From: JAJZQZ01 sp963790415
GTDB lineage: Bacteria; Actinomycetota; Thermoleophilia; RBG-16-64-13
Direction of reading: 5' to 3'
DNA length: 64,000 bases
Assembly: GCA_963790415.1 (NCBI GenBank)
Contig: CAWBOK010000009.1
Span: 248,001 to 312,000 of the forward strand
Shown: positions 61,909-64,000 of the stretch, piece after piece
Layout of the letters: each line of letters opens with the position of its first letter
How positions within the stretch are numbered: position 1 is the stretch's first letter
Translations under genes and position numbers: made by a program
Notes under the pieces: generated by a model
Databases searched by the model: none
What the model was told of the DNA's origin: nothing
What the model saw: only the letters and a program-made list of their open reading frames with translations

Positions 61909-62414
61909 CACTCTCCTCCCCCGGCACTGTCCACGACCCTGTCGACGTTCCCTGCACGCGCCAGACCGATGAGTTCTCCGACAGCCTCCACGTAGCCCTC
62001 CACCCCTTTTCCCGACACCCGGAGATTCACGACGTCGGCGATCACGGAGACTCGGCGCCAGTCTTCCCGTTTGTCGGTATTCGAAAGATGGACCTCAGCG
62101 ACAAGTCCGGAGACCAACTCGAGAGCATCTCGGATGGCGTAAGAGTAGTGGGTCCACGCCCCCGGATTCACTATCATCGCCGCGGCCCGTCGGTAGCGGT
62201 GGACGAACTCCACGAACGCGCCTTCATGGTTGGTCTGATGGCAGACGCACTCCCATCCCAGTTCCGCCGCAGTGGCGGCCACGGTCCTCTCGATCTCGGT
62301 GAGGGTGATAGTCCCGTAGTGCTCCACGGGACGCTCGCCCAGCAAGTCGAGATTCACCCCGTGCAGTACCACCAGCGTGGGCCGCGTCGCGCCCCGGTCT
62401 TGATCGTCATTCAC
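61908..62414 (-). CDS. aroQ: 3-dehydroquinate dehydratase, type II
   Basis: 168 residues. LHGVNLDLLGERPVEHYG (catalytic Tyr region), CHQTNHEGAFVEFVH, NPGAWTHYSYAIRDALELV, EVHLSN and RVSGKGVEGYVEAV match type II enzymes. Dehydrates 3-dehydroquinate in the shikimate pathway. GTG 62414 overlaps the aroB stop (GTGA). Confidence 0.95.
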   Translation of the reverse strand: MNDDQDRGATRPTLVVLHGVNLDLLGERPVEHYGTITLTEIERTVAATAAELGWECVCHQTNHEGAFVEFVHRYRRAAAMIVNPGAWTHYSYAIRDALELVSGLVAEVHLSNTDKREDWRRVSVIADVVNLRVSGKGVEGYVEAVGELIGLARAGNVDRVVDSAGGGE

Positions 62415-63499
62415 GGTCGGATCACCTCCAGTCCTCCGCGGAACACGTCGGCCGGCACGGGGACTCCCCACGCCGGGTCGCCCACCGCCCGCAGACACAC
62501 GAAGCCGCTGCCTGCGGCGGTGACCTTCTTGTCGCGCCCGGCGGCTTCGATCACCTCGTCCCACGACCCCACCGGTGTGACGACGGGTAGTCCCAATGCC
62601 ACCAGAAGTCGCCGCGTCCTCTCCCTTACGGTCGGCGAGAGACCTACCATCTCCTCACTCACGGCGAGTGCCACGAGCAGACCCAACCCGACCGCCACAC
62701 CGTGGGGCAGCACGCCGTAGCCCAGGGTCGCCTCGAGGGCATGGGCAGCTGTGTGGCCCAGGTTCAGCACCGCACGGCGACCCCGCTCGGTCTCGTCGTC
62801 GGCGACCACCGCGGCCTTGACGCCGACGCACCGCCGCACGATGGCGCCCACCACGTCCGGACGTCGTACCAAGACATGTTCCACCTCGGACTCCAACTGG
62901 TCCAGCAATCCGTCGGCGTCGAGCAGGGCGTACTTCACCACTTCGCCCATGCCGGATCGGAACTCGGACTCGGGCAGCGTGACCAGGAGCCTCGGGTCCG
63001 CCACGACCAGATCCGGCTGATAGAAGCTGCCCACCAGGTTCTTTCCCGCAGCCAGGTTCACCGCGACCTTACCGCCCACGCTCGAATCTACCTGAGCGAG
63101 CAGCGTGGTGGGGATCTGCCACAACCCGACACCTCTCAGATACGTTGCCGCGACGAACCCCGCGAGATCCCCCACGACACCCCCGCCCGCGGCCACCACC
63201 ACATCGTCGCGACGGGCCCCCGAGGTGGCGAGCCAATCCCAACAGCGCTCGGCTTCGGCAACAGACTTGCTCCTCTCGCCGGCGGCGATCAGAAGAGGTG
63301 CACCGCCGATCACATCTTGGAGGATCGGAGTCAGTCGTCCGCCGAGTTGCGCCCACACCGTCGTGTCGCTGACAACGTAGACCCGGCGTCCCGCCTCCGC
63401 CAGGGAGCTAACCTGCTCAGTCAGCAGATCGAGAGCCCCCGGCCCGCCGACGATCAGAGAGGGTCTGCTCAGACCCGATAGGTCGAGCCGCCAGATCAC
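62411..63499 (-). CDS. aroB: 3-dehydroquinate synthase
   Basis: 362 residues. NAD-binding AAGGGVVGDLAGFVAATYLR, IPTTLLAQVDSSVGGKVAVN, KNLVGSFYQP, FRSGMGEVVKYALLDADGLL, LNLGHTAAHALEATLGYGVL-PHG with the metal ligands, and DKKVTAAG. Converts DAHP to 3-dehydroquinate. GTG 63499 overlaps the aroK stop (GTGA). Confidence 0.95.
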   Translation of the reverse strand: MIWRLDLSGLSRPSLIVGGPGALDLLTEQVSSLAEAGRRVYVVSDTTVWAQLGGRLTPILQDVIGGAPLLIAAGERSKSVAEAERCWDWLATSGARRDDVVVAAGGGVVGDLAGFVAATYLRGVGLWQIPTTLLAQVDSSVGGKVAVNLAAGKNLVGSFYQPDLVVADPRLLVTLPESEFRSGMGEVVKYALLDADGLLDQLESEVEHVLVRRPDVVGAIVRRCVGVKAAVVADDETERGRRAVLNLGHTAAHALEATLGYGVLPHGVAVGLGLLVALAVSEEMVGLSPTVRERTRRLLVALGLPVVTPVGSWDEVIEAAGRDKKVTAAGSGFVCLRAVGDPAWGVPVPADVFRGGLEVIRP

Positions 63500-64000
63500 G
63501 CCTGGGTCACCGATGAATCCACCGGACGGACCATCGATGGGTCCACCGAACGAACCACGCGGTCGGCCACCTCGGCCGGGGTCAAAGCTTCGGTATCGAT
63601 CACCAGGTCGGCCGACTCCCGGTACGAGCCCGCCCGCAGACCGAAAAGCGCGGAGAACGCCTCCCACGAGACCGCGAGAGGCCGGCCCGAGCCTCTCACT
63701 CGTTCCCACGCCACCTCGGCGACACGGCCAGCAGGACCATGGTGCTGCTGTGTCGCGAGAAGGGCGCGGGCTTCTGCCTGCGTCACTGTCCCCCCTCCCA
63801 GTCCCAGCACCATGCCATCATCGGCTCCCTGCCGGGCGAACACACCCTGGAGAGCATCCAGTTCGACAAGCCGGAATGCGGCTTCCCCCCCGCGGGCGAA
63901 TATCTCGCCTATCGAGCATCGCTCACGACGCTCGATCTCGTCGTCGAGATCGACGAACGTCCATCCCAACGCGGCCGCCGCCAGCCGACCCACCGTGGTC
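63496..64000 (-). CDS. aroK: Shikimate kinase, 5' end outside window; two compensating frameshifts
   Basis: The visible part begins inside the P-loop (TTVGRLAAAALGW) and runs to TGA at 63496. DLDDEIERR (shikimate-binding Asp), IFARGGEAAFRLVELDAL and VLGLGGGTV are typical. Between about 63720 and 63745 the frame seems shifted out and back: the alternative frame reads MVLLAVS, the expected strand, before EVAWERVRGSGRPLAV. The C-terminal tail after YRESADLVIDTEALTPAEVA is longer than usual. Confidence 0.9.
   Translation of the reverse strand, partial: TTVGRLAAAALGWTFVDLDDEIERRERCSIGEIFARGGEAAFRLVELDALQGVFARQGADDGMVLGLGGGTVTQAEARALLATQQHHGPAGRVAEVAWERVRGSGRPLAVSWEAFSALFGLRAGSYRESADLVIDTEALTPAEVADRVVRSVDPSMVRPVDSSVTQA

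Noticed and set aside
1..64000. CRISPR arrays, rRNA operons, insertion sequences or prophage genes
   Set aside because: No regularly spaced repeats, no rRNA-like sequence, and no transposase or phage genes; XerD is a chromosomal housekeeping recombinase by length and context.

Overview
This GC-rich window reads as chromosomal DNA of a deep-branching, probably unicellular actinobacterium. The best lineage evidence is gene order. The minus-strand run gcvH - (rsiG, hypothetical) - garA-type FHA protein - MerR regulator is the mycobacterial gcvH-garA-ftsR neighbourhood. The run aroK-aroB-aroQ-pepQ-efp-(accB)-accC-nusB-dxs-tlyA-nadK-recN and the run iscU-mnmA-DUF948-alaS-ruvX-mltG-aroE-pilB-pilT-pilC resemble Clostridia and basal Actinobacteria. 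GTG starts and GTGA/ATGA overlaps are very frequent. The exact class cannot be fixed from the sequence alone.

Layout. 1-10.7 kb (+): 3' end of aspS, a 6S RNA gene with its own promoter, a thioredoxin-fold lipoprotein, an IscU scaffold running into mnmA, two small envelope proteins (DUF948, YtxH-like), an RsbW-like protein with a SigB-family sigma factor, then alaS, ruvX, mltG and aroE. 10.7-15.7 kb (+): type IV pilus motor genes pilB-pilT-pilC followed by a second group-3 sigma factor. 15.7-16.05 kb: a short transcribed-looking region with an unusually strong Shine-Dalgarno sequence and no ordinary start codon. 16-19.4 kb (-): apt, MerR, GarA-like FHA protein, a hypothetical, a single-motif RsiG anti-sigma factor, gcvH and a DUF4388 protein. 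19.6-20.7 kb (+): a Roadblock (MglB-like) protein and an MglA GTPase. 20.8-64 kb (-): a nearly continuous series of housekeeping operons covering cell envelope and lipids (VanW, sugar-nucleotide transferase/mutase-like, pgsA, gpsA, plsY, cmk-plsC), ribosome maturation (der, rluB), isoprenoids (ispH, dxs), the shikimate pathway (aroA, tyrA, aroF, hisC, aroQ, aroB, aroK), condensin (scpA, scpB), nucleoside salvage (deoA, deoB-punA), CTP, NAD and acyl-carboxylase genes, recombination (recN, xerD), one tRNA-Pro(GGG) and efp.

The most interesting working unit is spread over 10.7-20.7 kb. A 93-residue protein carries exactly E-x3-S-x2-R-x3-H-x3-D, the single-repeat form of the c-di-GMP binding signature of RsiG. 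It lies about 2.5 kb from an orphan group-3 sigma gene that is fused into the pilus operon, and close to MglA and MglB-like polarity genes. I infer a c-di-GMP / anti-sigma / sigma switch for type IV pili, as established in Rubrobacter, in a different gene context.

Gene fusions are common: Cmk-PlsC, DeoB-PunA, a carboxyltransferase fused to AccB, apparently AccC-NusB, and possibly IscU-MnmA. The window also contains about 22 apparent single-base frameshifts, mostly beyond 47 kb and in essential genes. These look like sequencing or assembly indels and not pseudogenes, so the fusions beside them need confirmation.
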